From NCBI RefSeq assembly GCF_900099905.1, contig NZ_FNEE01000014.1, positions 1 to 64,000 of the forward strand: a stretch of 64,000 nt of DNA, given 5' to 3'. This stretch comes from Mesorhizobium muleiense (GTDB lineage: Bacteria; Pseudomonadota; Alphaproteobacteria; Rhizobiales; Rhizobiaceae). Below the pieces are notes generated by a model. The model had not been told where the DNA came from, made no database searches, and saw only the letters and a program-made list of their open reading frames with translations. A program made the translations under genes and the position numbers. Every line of letters starts with the position of its first letter. The stretch's first letter is position 1. Positions 16,195 to 24,089 of the stretch are shown in pieces.

Positions 16195-18620
16195 CAATCG
16201 CCAGCCTTCGTCGCGCTGTTCTCGGGCCAGTTCCACTCCTGGATCTCGGGCATGTCTTCGCCATGCTCGCGGACGTAAGCCTTGTGTTCGGCAAGCTTCC
16301 CGTGAAGTTCGGCGGCAAGGTCTTTCGCCCGTTCGGCGAGCCCCCCTTCGGCGAGACTGGGCACGCGTTCGACCGCCGCGAGCGCCAGGTGGTAGCGGTC
16401 GAGCTCATTGAGCACGACCATGTCGAACGGCGTCGTCGTGGTGCCTTCCTCGCGAAAGCCGTGCACGTGCATGTTGTCATGGTTGGCGCGCCGGTAGGTC
16501 AGGCGGTGGATGAGATAGGGATAGCCGTGATAGGCGAAGATAACCGGCCTGTCCTTCGTGAACAGCGCGTCGAAATCCTCGTCCGCCAAGCCATGCGGAT
16601 GCTCTGAATTCGACTGCAGCGTCATCAGGTCGACCACGTTGACGACGCGTACCTTCAGGTCCGGAAGCGCCGAACGCAGAATGTCGGCGGCAGCGAGCGT
16701 CTCCAGTGTCGGCACGTCGCCGGCGCAGGCCATGACCACATCCGGATCCTCGCGCTCCGCAACCGTCCCGGCCCACTCCCAGATTCCCGCCCCCGCCCTG
16801 CAGTGGGCCTCCGCGGCGTCGACGGACAGAAATTGCGGCGCCGGCTGCTTGCCGGCGGTGATGACGTTGATGCGGTTATAGGTTCTCAGGCAATGGTCGG
16901 TGATCCACAGCAGCGTGTTGGCATCCGGCGGGAAATAGAGCCTGACCGTGTCGGCCTTCTTGTTGGCGACAAAATCGGCAAAGCCCGGATCCTGGTGGCT
17001 GAAGCCGTTGTGATCCTGCCGCCAGACATGCGAGGTCAGCAGGTAGTTGAGGGAAGCGATAGGCTCGCGCCAGGCAAGTTCGCGGGATGTCTTCAGCCAT
17101 TTCGCATGCTGGTTGACCATGGAATCAACGATGTGGATGAACGCCTCGTAACAGGAGAACAGGCCATGGCGGCCGGTCAGCAAATAGCCCTCCAGCCATC
17201 CCTGGCAGAGATGCTCGCTGAGCACTTCCATGACGCGGCCGTCCCGGGAGAGTTTTACGTCATAGGGCTCTATTCGCTGCATCCAGACCCGGTCGGTAAC
17301 CTCGAATACCTCGTCAAGCCGGTTGGAGGATGTCTCGTCCGGCCCCATCAGCCGGAAATTCCCGGCCTGCGCATTCAGGCTCATGACGTCGCGAAGATAG
17401 CCCCCGAGAACCCGCGTCGCCTCGGCCTTGGCGCCACCCGGACGCGGCACATCGAGCGCCAGGCTTTTCCAATCGGGAAGCACGAGGTCGCGCTTCAGCA
17501 GTCCGCCGTTGGCATAGGGGGTTGCGCCCATGCGCTTGGATCCGGTTGGCGCAAGCGCCGCCAGCTCTGGAAGAAGATGCCCGCTGTCGTCGAACAGCTT
17601 TTCCGGTTCGTAGCTCCGCATCCAGTCTTCGAGGATCTTGCGGTGTCCCGCATTGCTGCGGGCGTTCGACACCGGCACTTGATGCGAGCGCCAGAAATCC
17701 TCGACCTTCTCGCCATCGACCTCCTTCGGGCCGGTCCACCCCTTCGGGCTGCGCAGCACGATCATCGGCCACAGCGGACGCTCTCCTTGCCAGAACGGCG
17801 TACGGGCGCGCTCCTGGATCGAGCGGATTCTGTCGAGCACGGTGTCCAGCTTGATGGCCATCAACCGATGCATGGGAACCGGCTCGTGACCTTCGACGAA
17901 AAAAGGTTCGTAGCCATAGCCGGCGAACAGGGCTCGCAATTCCACGTCATCCATGCGGGCAAGGATCGTCGGGTTGGCGATCTTGTAGCCGTTGAGATGC
18001 AGGATCGGCAGGACAGCGCCGTCGGATGCCGGGTTGAGGAACTTGTTGGAGTGCCATGCCGCCGCGAGCGGACCGGTTTCCGCTTCGCCGTCGCCGACGA
18101 CGCAGGCGACCACCAGATCGGGATTGTCGAAGGCCGCGCCGAAAGCATGGACCAGCGCATATCCCAGTTCCCCGCCTTCATGGATCGAGCCGGGCGTTTC
18201 CGGAGCAGCGTGGCTCGGCACTCCGCCGGGGAACGAGAATTGCCGAAAAAGTTTCCTCAACCCGTCTTCGCCCTGGCCGATTTCGGGATAGATTTCGCTG
18301 TAGCTGCCCTCGAGCCAGGTGTTCGCCACCATCGCCGGGCCGCCATGACCCGGGCCGCAGATAAACAGAACGTCGAGACCGCGTTGACGGATGACGCGGT
18401 TCAGGTGGACGTAGATGAAGTTGAGGCCAGGCGTCGTGCCCCAATGGCCAAGCAGCCGCGGCTTGACGTGTTCGGCTTTCAGCGGCTCGCGCAGCAGCGG
18501 ATTGTCCATCAGATAGATCTGGCCAACCGAAATGTAGTTCGCGGCCCGCCAATAGCGGTCCATGAGATCGACCTGATAAAGGCCCGTTGTGGTCGCAGCT
18601 TTCTGAGCCTCGTCGTTCAT
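16194..18620 (-). CDS. xfp: Xylulose-5-phosphate/fructose-6-phosphate phosphoketolase
   Basis: 808 residues, close to the family norm of about 800. It opens LMDRYWRAANYISVGQIYL and has LGHWGTTPGLNFIYVHLNR and the thiamine-diphosphate binding segment VVGDGEAETGPLAAAWH, all diagnostic of phosphoketolases. It cleaves xylulose-5-P (and usually fructose-6-P) with phosphate to acetyl phosphate and a smaller sugar phosphate in the cytoplasm. It is followed without a gap by acetate kinase. Start: ATG 18620 gives the family N-terminus and has ctggag eight bases upstream; a frame extending 107 codons upstream has no homology and crosses the divergent promoter region. In some rhizobia such enzymes are induced under stress or low oxygen. 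I found no EcfG-type motif on its strand. Confidence 0.94.
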   Translation of the reverse strand: MNDEAQKAATTTGLYQVDLMDRYWRAANYISVGQIYLMDNPLLREPLKAEHVKPRLLGHWGTTPGLNFIYVHLNRVIRQRGLDVLFICGPGHGGPAMVANTWLEGSYSEIYPEIGQGEDGLRKLFRQFSFPGGVPSHAAPETPGSIHEGGELGYALVHAFGAAFDNPDLVVACVVGDGEAETGPLAAAWHSNKFLNPASDGAVLPILHLNGYKIANPTILARMDDVELRALFAGYGYEPFFVEGHEPVPMHRLMAIKLDTVLDRIRSIQERARTPFWQGERPLWPMIVLRSPKGWTGPKEVDGEKVEDFWRSHQVPVSNARSNAGHRKILEDWMRSYEPEKLFDDSGHLLPELAALAPTGSKRMGATPYANGGLLKRDLVLPDWKSLALDVPRPGGAKAEATRVLGGYLRDVMSLNAQAGNFRLMGPDETSSNRLDEVFEVTDRVWMQRIEPYDVKLSRDGRVMEVLSEHLCQGWLEGYLLTGRHGLFSCYEAFIHIVDSMVNQHAKWLKTSRELAWREPIASLNYLLTSHVWRQDHNGFSHQDPGFADFVANKKADTVRLYFPPDANTLLWITDHCLRTYNRINVITAGKQPAPQFLSVDAAEAHCRAGAGIWEWAGTVAEREDPDVVMACAGDVPTLETLAAADILRSALPDLKVRVVNVVDLMTLQSNSEHPHGLADEDFDALFTKDRPVIFAYHGYPYLIHRLTYRRANHDNMHVHGFREEGTTTTPFDMVVLNELDRYHLALAAVERVPSLAEGGLAERAKDLAAELHGKLAEHKAYVREHGEDMPEIQEWNWPENSATKAGD

Positions 18621-18742
18621 CGAAAATCTCCAGAATGCGTTCGCCCGTCGATATCTGGAGTGACATCGCTCTGGAGAAAGGATTCTTACGGAAATAAGTT
18701 CGGCTGGAGCCGCCATTTTCGCCCGCCAATCGCTCTTTTGCA

Positions 18743-18767
18743 GGAACCTGGAAGCTCGCCAACGGTT
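18743..18767 (+). promoter_or_regulatory. EcfG-type promoter for the methyltransferase-esterase fusion gene
   Basis: GGAAC at 18743-18747, 16 bases, GGTT at 18764-18767, oriented toward the gene that starts at 18880 (112 bases downstream). It matches the general stress consensus except for the first base of the -10 element. Confidence 0.45.
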
Positions 18768-18879
18768 AAGGAGACTAGCCGCCCGACATGAGTTGCCGAG
18801 GCCGAGCGCATACCCGAGAAGCCGTCGGGCACGATCAGGGGACAATCGGGGGCTGTCAGCTCGCAAGAGGAGCAAAAAG

Positions 18880-20874
18880 ATGCTCGATCTTTCCCACGCA
18901 CGCAACCGAATGGTCGAAGTCCATCTCAGCCGCCGTGGCATCCATGACCGCGAGGTGCTGGAAGCGATGCGCGAGGTTCCGCGCGAGGCATTCGTCGCTC
19001 CCGGCTTTGAAGAATTCGCCTATGAGGACGGGCCGCTGCCGATTGCCGAGGGTCAGACGATATCGCAGCCCTACATCGTCGCCTTGATGATCGAGATGGC
19101 GGAAATCGGACCGGGCGACCATGTCCTGGAGGTTGGCACCGGTTCGGGCTACGCGGCTGCCGTGATGAGCCGGATCGTCGAACGCGTCTACACGATCGAG
19201 CGCCACGCCGGGTTGGCCGAAACGGCGAGACAGCGGTTCCAAGAGCTTGGCTACGACAATATCGAAGTCCGCACCGGCGATGGCACCAAAGGCTGGCCCG
19301 ACGCGGCGCCCTTCGACGCCATTCTGGTCGCCGCCGGCGGACCCGGTGCGCCGCTTGCGCTTCAGGAACAGCTCGACGTCGGCGGCAGGCTCGTCATCCC
19401 GGTCGGCGACGATCCGCATGATCAGCGCCTTCTCAAGGTCACCCGAAACGGCGCTGCGACTTACAGCGAGGAGGATTTCGGCGGCGTGCGGTTTGTCCCA
19501 CTCATCGGCGAGCAGGGCTGGCCCGAGAGCGGCAACCGTATCGCGAATGATCGTCCGTCCGGACGCGCACGCACGCGCAGCCTGCCCGAGATGATCGCGG
19601 CGGCGGCCGAACCGCTGCCGGATTTCGACGATCCGGCGTTCGGCGAATTATTCGACCGGTTTGGCGACCGGCGCGTCGTCCTGCTCGGTGAAGCGAGCCA
19701 CGGCACGTCGGAGTTCTACCGGGCCCGCGCCGCGATCACCCGCAGGCTCATCGAGAAGCACGGCTTCACCATCGTCGCTGTCGAGGCCGACTGGCCTGAT
19801 GCAGCGGCGATCGACCGCTACGTCCGGCATCGGCCGCCACGCGCCAACGCCGATCCGCCGTTCCAGCGGTTTCCCACCTGGATGTGGCGCAACACCGACG
19901 TTGCCGCGTTCGTCGACTGGATGCGACATCACAATGAACGCATCAGGCTATCGTCCCGACTGGCGGGGTTCTATGGCCTCGACATCTACAATATGAGCGG
20001 ATCGATCGCCGCGGTTCTACAATATCTCGATCTGGTCGATCCGCAGGCAGCAAAGATCGCGCGTGAACGCTATGGCTGCCTGACGCCTTGGCAACATGAA
20101 CCATCCACCTACGGCCGTGTCGCACTCACATCGGGTTTCGAGAAATGCGAGCAGGCCGTGCTCGAACAATGCCGCGAACTGCTTGCCAGGCAGCTCGACT
20201 ATGCCCAGCAGGACGGCGTCGATTTCATGGATGCCACCCAGAATGCCCGGCTGATCGCTTCCGCGGAACGCTACTACCGGATCATGTACTATGGCGGCGC
20301 GCAGTCCTGGAATTTACGCGACACCCATATGTTCGAGACGCTCGAGCATCTGCTGGAAGCTCGCGGGCCGAACGCCAAGGCGGTCGTGTGGGCGCATAAT
20401 TCCCATATCGGCGATGCCCGCTACACCGAAATGGGGATTGTCAGGGACGAAGTGAACATCGGCCAGTTCTGCCGCCAGCGCTTCGGCGACGAGGCAGCCT
20501 TGATCGGGCTCGGCACGCATTCCGGGACAGTCGCCGCGGCCTCCGACTGGGACAGCGAGATGGAAATCAAGCGGGTGCGGCCTTCCCATAGCGATAGCTA
20601 CGAGCGGCTTTGCCATGATAGCGGCGTCTCGCGTTTCCTGCTCGATATCAAGCGCGACGATACGTTGCGCGAGCGGCTTCTGGAGCGTCGGCTGGAGCGC
20701 TTCATCGGCGTGATCTATCGGCCGGAAACCGAACTGCGCAGCCATTACGCGGATGCCTCTCTTGCCCAGCAGTTTGACGCGTTCGTCTGGTTTGACGAAA
20801 CCGTCGCGGTGACGCCGCTTGGGCCGGAGCATGTCGGAACCGGCGTTCCCGACACCTATCCGTTCGGGCTCTAG
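18880..20874 (+). CDS. Fusion of protein-L-isoaspartate O-methyltransferase and erythromycin-esterase-like domain
   Basis: 664 residues in two domains. Residues about 1-220 are a protein-L-isoaspartate (PCMT) methyltransferase, with AEGQTISQPYIVALM and the SAM motif VLEVGTGSGYAA near 82-93; it repairs isoaspartyl residues in aged proteins. A linker leads to an erythromycin-esterase-family domain (about 240-655) with LGEASHGTSEFYRARAAI (His274), VAVEADWPDA and VVWAHNSHIGDA near 502-513. The second family includes macrolide esterases but many members have other or unknown roles, so antibiotic resistance should not be assumed. ATG 18880 has agaggag seven bases upstream. The EcfG-type promoter upstream and the repair domain suggest stress-time protein or small-molecule repair; the joint function is inference. 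Confidence 0.87.
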   Translation: MLDLSHARNRMVEVHLSRRGIHDREVLEAMREVPREAFVAPGFEEFAYEDGPLPIAEGQTISQPYIVALMIEMAEIGPGDHVLEVGTGSGYAAAVMSRIVERVYTIERHAGLAETARQRFQELGYDNIEVRTGDGTKGWPDAAPFDAILVAAGGPGAPLALQEQLDVGGRLVIPVGDDPHDQRLLKVTRNGAATYSEEDFGGVRFVPLIGEQGWPESGNRIANDRPSGRARTRSLPEMIAAAAEPLPDFDDPAFGELFDRFGDRRVVLLGEASHGTSEFYRARAAITRRLIEKHGFTIVAVEADWPDAAAIDRYVRHRPPRANADPPFQRFPTWMWRNTDVAAFVDWMRHHNERIRLSSRLAGFYGLDIYNMSGSIAAVLQYLDLVDPQAAKIARERYGCLTPWQHEPSTYGRVALTSGFEKCEQAVLEQCRELLARQLDYAQQDGVDFMDATQNARLIASAERYYRIMYYGGAQSWNLRDTHMFETLEHLLEARGPNAKAVVWAHNSHIGDARYTEMGIVRDEVNIGQFCRQRFGDEAALIGLGTHSGTVAAASDWDSEMEIKRVRPSHSDSYERLCHDSGVSRFLLDIKRDDTLRERLLERRLERFIGVIYRPETELRSHYADASLAQQFDAFVWFDETVAVTPLGPEHVGTGVPDTYPFGL

Positions 20875-20913
20875 CCGCCTCGCGGACAAGGCCGCGTCAA
20901 GGTGAGTTTCGGC

Positions 20914-20938
20914 GGAACATTCATCGCGCCGTGCTGTT
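20914..20938 (+). promoter_or_regulatory. Possible EcfG-type promoter for the 68-residue protein gene
   Basis: GGAAC at 20914-20918, 16 bases, TGTT at 20935-20938, oriented toward the small gene starting at 21077. The palindromic repeat at 20944-21047 lies between this motif and the gene and would be in the leader, 138 bases in all. Confidence 0.35.
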
Positions 20939-20943
20939 TCTAG

Positions 20944-21047
20944 TGCATGTCGCCCAAAAGTGCGCAGCGGTTTTGGGACAACGACATGCATAAAAACAAA
21001 GATTTAAAGCGCGTCGATTGAATCCGTTTCAACGCGATGCGCTTTAG
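20944..21047. repeat. Dispersed two-hairpin palindromic repeat, copy A
   Basis: The element has two parts. The first (20944-20990) begins tgcatgtcgcccaaaagtgc and ends cgacatgca, forming a long imperfect hairpin. The second (21005-21047) is an inverted repeat of taaagcgcgtcg and cgcgatgcgcttta. The same two-part order recurs almost identically at 55567-55662 and in degenerate form at 60364-60443, so it is a mobile or amplified intergenic repeat, not a gene-specific site. Confidence 0.7.
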
Positions 21048-21076
21048 AACAGGACCCTTTTCGAAGGAGTTGTGCC

Positions 21077-21283
21077 ATGAGCGGAACCAAACATCCAAAG
21101 TGGAAAAAGCCGAGCGATGCCGATCTGAGGAACAATCCCGGTATCGGCACCTCGAAGGGCACGATCAAGGAAGGCGACGAACTCGTACTCGAAGGCGAAA
21201 ACACCATCGAGGGCGATGTCGAGAACGACACGAACGCCCTTGGCGGGATCAATCCAAGACAAAAGATGCGGACGAACAAGTAG
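21077..21283 (+). CDS. Small hydrophilic protein, function unknown
   Basis: 68 residues, highly charged, no membrane segment or cysteine. The sequence is rich in Lys, Asp, Glu, Gly and Asn (for example IKEGDELVLEGENTIEGDVE), suggesting a disordered or cytoplasmic stress-type protein. ATG 21077 has gaaggag eight bases upstream, a good ribosome site. A possible EcfG-type promoter lies at 20914. I do not recognise a named family. Confidence 0.6.
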   Translation: MSGTKHPKWKKPSDADLRNNPGIGTSKGTIKEGDELVLEGENTIEGDVENDTNALGGINPRQKMRTNK

Positions 21284-21304
21284 CGTCGCTGCGCATCCCA
21301 CGCG

Positions 21305-21802
21305 CTATTCACTCCCAGCATAAAATGTCGCGGCGACAGCAATCGAGATCAGGCTCAGCATCGCCAGGACTGCCCTGGCGACGTGCGAGGCTTCCCAAAC
21401 ATCGCGCAAGTCTTTCCAGTCGCCGCTTTGCTTCCGGCGGAGCATTGAAAAAAACGTCGCGGCTGGTTTCGACACTGCGACGTCCTGCACCCAGAAATTG
21501 TTGACGGGATGTGTTACCAGCCAATAGGTCGCATGTTCCGCCACCAGGAAGACCAGGGCCGCCAAAGTCCACCAGAATCGACCGCCTGCATAGGGCGTGA
21601 GGTAAAGCAGGATGGCGAGTGCAATGATGCCGCCGATCTCGGCAAACCCGCCGATCGTGAAGCCGGGATAGTAGATCTCCTGCACAGATTTGTAGGTGGC
21701 CTCCTTGAGGCGCAACTTGCCGGGCAACTCCAACGCGTGTGCGAGCGACAGCGCCATTGCGATTGCGACCAGAAGAAGGGTGACAATCATGAACGCGCGC
21801 AT
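21305..21802 (-). CDS. Integral membrane protein, about four helices, function unknown
   Basis: 165 residues. An N-terminal helix (MIVTLLLVAIAMALSLAHAL) is followed by an outward loop with KEATYKSVQEIYYPGFTIG, two central helices, an amphipathic segment (WVQDVAVSKPAATFF) and a final helix. The layout is a little like DUF1772-type membrane proteins, but I cannot assign it. ATG 21802 has an excellent gggagg site seven bases upstream. It converges with the 68-residue protein gene. Confidence 0.7.
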   Translation of the reverse strand: MRAFMIVTLLLVAIAMALSLAHALELPGKLRLKEATYKSVQEIYYPGFTIGGFAEIGGIIALAILLYLTPYAGGRFWWTLAALVFLVAEHATYWLVTHPVNNFWVQDVAVSKPAATFFSMLRRKQSGDWKDLRDVWEASHVARAVLAMLSLISIAVAATFYAGSE

Positions 21803-21935
21803 GCTGTTCCTCCCTGAACCGTCTTGACAATACGCGGCGTACATAGCGTGCTCGCCGACACGGTAAAGGCGACGGAGGTGGAGCCGCCGCTCCATTATTC
21901 AACGCCGCTGGCATTGAGCCCCACCGCCAAGGCAT

Positions 21936-21960
21936 GGAACCATCGTTCGGCGCGATGGTT
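21936..21960 (+). promoter_or_regulatory. EcfG-type promoter in the 21803-22133 intergenic region
   Basis: GGAAC at 21936-21940, 16 bases, GGTT at 21957-21960. It points to a strong ribosome site (aaacggaaggagatac) and an eight-codon frame at 22004-22030, then to the proline-rich gene at 22134. Apart from these, I see nothing coding in this 331-base gap. Confidence 0.45.
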
Positions 21961-22003
21961 GTCACCCTGGATGATCCTCCTCCGAGCAAACGGAAGGAGA
22001 TAC

Positions 22004-22030
22004 ATGCCGCTGCGAACGACCCACGTCTAG
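22004..22030 (+). other. Eight-codon mini-frame with a strong ribosome binding site
   Basis: The sequence cggaaggagatac precedes ATG 22004, one of the best ribosome sites in the window, but the frame reads only MPLRTTHV before TAG. It lies 43 bases downstream of the EcfG-type promoter. It could be a leader peptide for the proline-rich gene 104 bases on, or the relic of a lost gene. Confidence 0.3.
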
Positions 22031-22133
22031 GCCGGCGTCGACAGCGAGAACGAGCTATTCATTGGCGCCGGAGCTGTTGAGTGGAAACACATTGGCGCCG
22101 AGGAGATGTGAAGCAAGCTTCGGGGAGTCTCCG

Positions 22134-22412
22134 ATGACCGATCCTGATCCAGACCCGAACAATCCCGTGCCGATACCGGATAATCCCAATCCTGAGCCGG
22201 CCCGGCCTCCTGCTCCGCCGGAGACTCCGCCTGGTGAGCCTCCGGGCGTTCCTCCGCCTTCGCCTGATCCCGTTCCCAGCCCCGAAAGGCAGCCCGTCGA
22301 AATTCCTCCCGATATACCACCGGAGATTCCTACGGAACCGACCTTTCCGGGTCCGACGGCCAGAGCATTGGACCCGGAGCATTCGACCCCGGAGCATTGG
22401 ACCCAGGAGTAA
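22134..22412 (+). CDS. Proline-rich low-complexity small protein
   Basis: 92 residues, about one third proline, with many Asp, Glu and Asn (MTDPDPDPNNPVPIPDNPNP and onward). No signal peptide or membrane segment is present, so it would be an extended, disordered cytoplasmic protein. ATG 22134 has ggggag seven bases upstream. The 3' end contains a roughly 15-base tandem repeat (gagcattggaccc, three variants at about 22363-22406). I know no function. Composition alone makes the call uncertain, though the ribosome site and the promoter at 21936 support it. Confidence 0.55.
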   Translation: MTDPDPDPNNPVPIPDNPNPEPARPPAPPETPPGEPPGVPPPSPDPVPSPERQPVEIPPDIPPEIPTEPTFPGPTARALDPEHSTPEHWTQE

Positions 22413-22457
22413 AAACCCGGCAGTAGAACGATGCCGTCGCCGGCCATTCCGGTTTGG

Positions 22458-24080
22458 TCATTCCCCGATTTGGCTGGTCGAACGTTCGTTGAGCGTCCCG
22501 CCGGTTTGCGCATCGATCGCCGCCAGGCTGACCTCATAGCCCCACAGGGTCCGGATATGGCGCAGCGTGGCGTCGCGACTGGCCTCCTCCAGCATGATGC
22601 CGTTCTTCACCTTGTGCTCCAATCGCAACTGCCGGTCGCCGAGCAGATCGACATCCACCACCTGGATATCCGGCCGGCTCGCGCCGATGTCGTAGCTCTG
22701 GGCGAGCCCGGCGCGTATCTTTTCGTAGCCACGCTCATTGTGTATCGACGCTACTTCGTAATGCGGCTCGCTGGCGGCGTCGGCGAGGACAAAGAACCGC
22801 CACTTCCGCATCAGGGCGGGGCTCAGATACTGGCGGATGAAAGATTCGTCGCGATGGTTCGCCCACGCGTCGAGCAGGGTTTCGCGCCAATCGCCGTTGC
22901 CGGCGATATCGGGGAACCAGTCACGATCCTCGGCAGTCGGCTCGGTCGCTATGCGCTGGATGTCCTGCATCATGTCGAGGCCCAACGCATAAGGATTGAT
23001 GCCGGAAAACCGCGGGTCGTCGAAGCCCGGCTGAAAGATCACGTTCGAATGGTTGCGCAGGATCTCCAGCATCGCGCCTTCGCTGATCAGGCCACGATCG
23101 AACAGCATGTTCATCAGCGTGTAGTGCACGAAGGTGGCGCAGCCTTCGTTCATCACCTGCGTTTGCCGCTGCGGATAAAAGTATTGCGCGACGACGCGGA
23201 CGATCCTGACGATTTCACGCTGCCAGGGCTCTAGGACCAGGCTGTTTTTTTCCAGGAAGTAAAGCAGGTTCTCCTCGGGCAGCTTGAGCGTTTTCTTTCG
23301 CTCCGCGATGTCGGAATTCTTTTCCCCAACATTGTCTCCACCCTTCGAAGGCGGCAGCGTGCGCCACAGATCGTTGTAAGAACGCTCTTCGTACTCCAGG
23401 CGCTCACGAACGCCTACACGCTGCCGCTCCGACGACAGCTTCGGCGGCCGGCGATATCTGAAGACCCCCTGTTCCATCAGCGCGTGGGCCGCATCGAGGA
23501 TCGCCTCCACCGCGGCAACGCCGTGCCGCTCCTCGCAACGGGCAATGTAACCCTTGGCAAAGTCCAGATAACTCAGGATCGCGCTGGCGTCCGTCCATTG
23601 CCGGAACAGATGATTGTTCTTGAAAAAATGATTATGGCCAAGCGCTGCATGAGCTGTCACCAGGGCCTGCAGGGCCATGGTGTTTTCCTCCATCAGGTAG
23701 ACGATGCAAGGATTGGAATTGATCACCAGCTCGTAGGCGAGCCCCCGCCCGCCTTTGCGGTAGAGCAATTCCTGGTAGAGAAAATGCTTGCCGAAGGACC
23801 AGTGGCGATACATCAGCGGCATGCCGACCGAGGAATAGGCGTCGAGCATCTGCTGGGACGAGATGATCTCCATCTGCACCGGATAGATGTCGAGATGAAG
23901 CTCTTCGATGGCGATCGCCTCGATCGCTTCGTAGGCGCGCGACAGTGTCTTGAAATCCCAGTCGGACCCCGAAAAGAGCAAACCTGATTTGCTGGTTTGG
24001 CCTGGTTTGCCGGTTTGGCCTGATTTGCTGGTTTGGCCCGACTTGCTGGTCTGGCCCGACTTGATGGTCTGGTTCGCCAT
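22458..24080 (-). CDS. SpoVR-family protein with hexapeptide-repeat N-terminus
   Basis: 540 residues. From about residue 38 the protein matches SpoVR/YcgB: SDWDFKTLSRAYEAIEAIA, LDIYPVQMEIISSQQMLDAY, GMPLMYRHWSFGKHF, ELVINSNPCIVYLMEENTM, and NEGCATFVHYTLMNMLFD. The family's biochemical role is unclear; in Bacillus it affects the spore cortex and in E. coli ycgB is stress-induced. Unusually, the N-terminus carries five hexapeptides of the form QTxKxG (residues 4-33) encoded by an 18-bp tandem repeat. It is the last gene of the prkA-yeaH-spoVR unit, 9 bases after yeaH. Confidence 0.92.
   Translation of the reverse strand: MANQTIKSGQTSKSGQTSKSGQTGKPGQTSKSGLLFSGSDWDFKTLSRAYEAIEAIAIEELHLDIYPVQMEIISSQQMLDAYSSVGMPLMYRHWSFGKHFLYQELLYRKGGRGLAYELVINSNPCIVYLMEENTMALQALVTAHAALGHNHFFKNNHLFRQWTDASAILSYLDFAKGYIARCEERHGVAAVEAILDAAHALMEQGVFRYRRPPKLSSERQRVGVRERLEYEERSYNDLWRTLPPSKGGDNVGEKNSDIAERKKTLKLPEENLLYFLEKNSLVLEPWQREIVRIVRVVAQYFYPQRQTQVMNEGCATFVHYTLMNMLFDRGLISEGAMLEILRNHSNVIFQPGFDDPRFSGINPYALGLDMMQDIQRIATEPTAEDRDWFPDIAGNGDWRETLLDAWANHRDESFIRQYLSPALMRKWRFFVLADAASEPHYEVASIHNERGYEKIRAGLAQSYDIGASRPDIQVVDVDLLGDRQLRLEHKVKNGIMLEEASRDATLRHIRTLWGYEVSLAAIDAQTGGTLNERSTSQIGE
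23983..24072. repeat. Five 18-bp tandem repeats inside the spoVR-family gene
   Basis: Five in-frame units of 18 bases (consensus cctgatttgctggtttgg on the plus strand) run from 23983 to 24072 with a few substitutions. They encode the QTxKxG hexapeptides at the N-terminus of the SpoVR-family protein. Unit number could vary between strains without frameshift. Confidence 0.85.
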
Positions 24081-24089
24081 CGGCTCCCC

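Noticed and set aside
16803..18791. Long open frame on the plus strand inside the phosphoketolase gene
   Set aside because: It is an antisense shadow produced by high GC content; it has no family motifs or ribosome site and the phosphoketolase on the other strand is unmistakable.
18621..18879. Search for an EcfG-type promoter of phosphoketolase on the minus strand
   Set aside because: No GGAAC on that strand in the gap; the nearest sequence, gttcg, does not match, so stress-sigma control of xfp is not supported.
18880..20874. Calling the fusion gene an antibiotic-resistance determinant
   Set aside because: The erythromycin-esterase family is broad, the gene is fused to a repair enzyme, and there is no resistance-island context.
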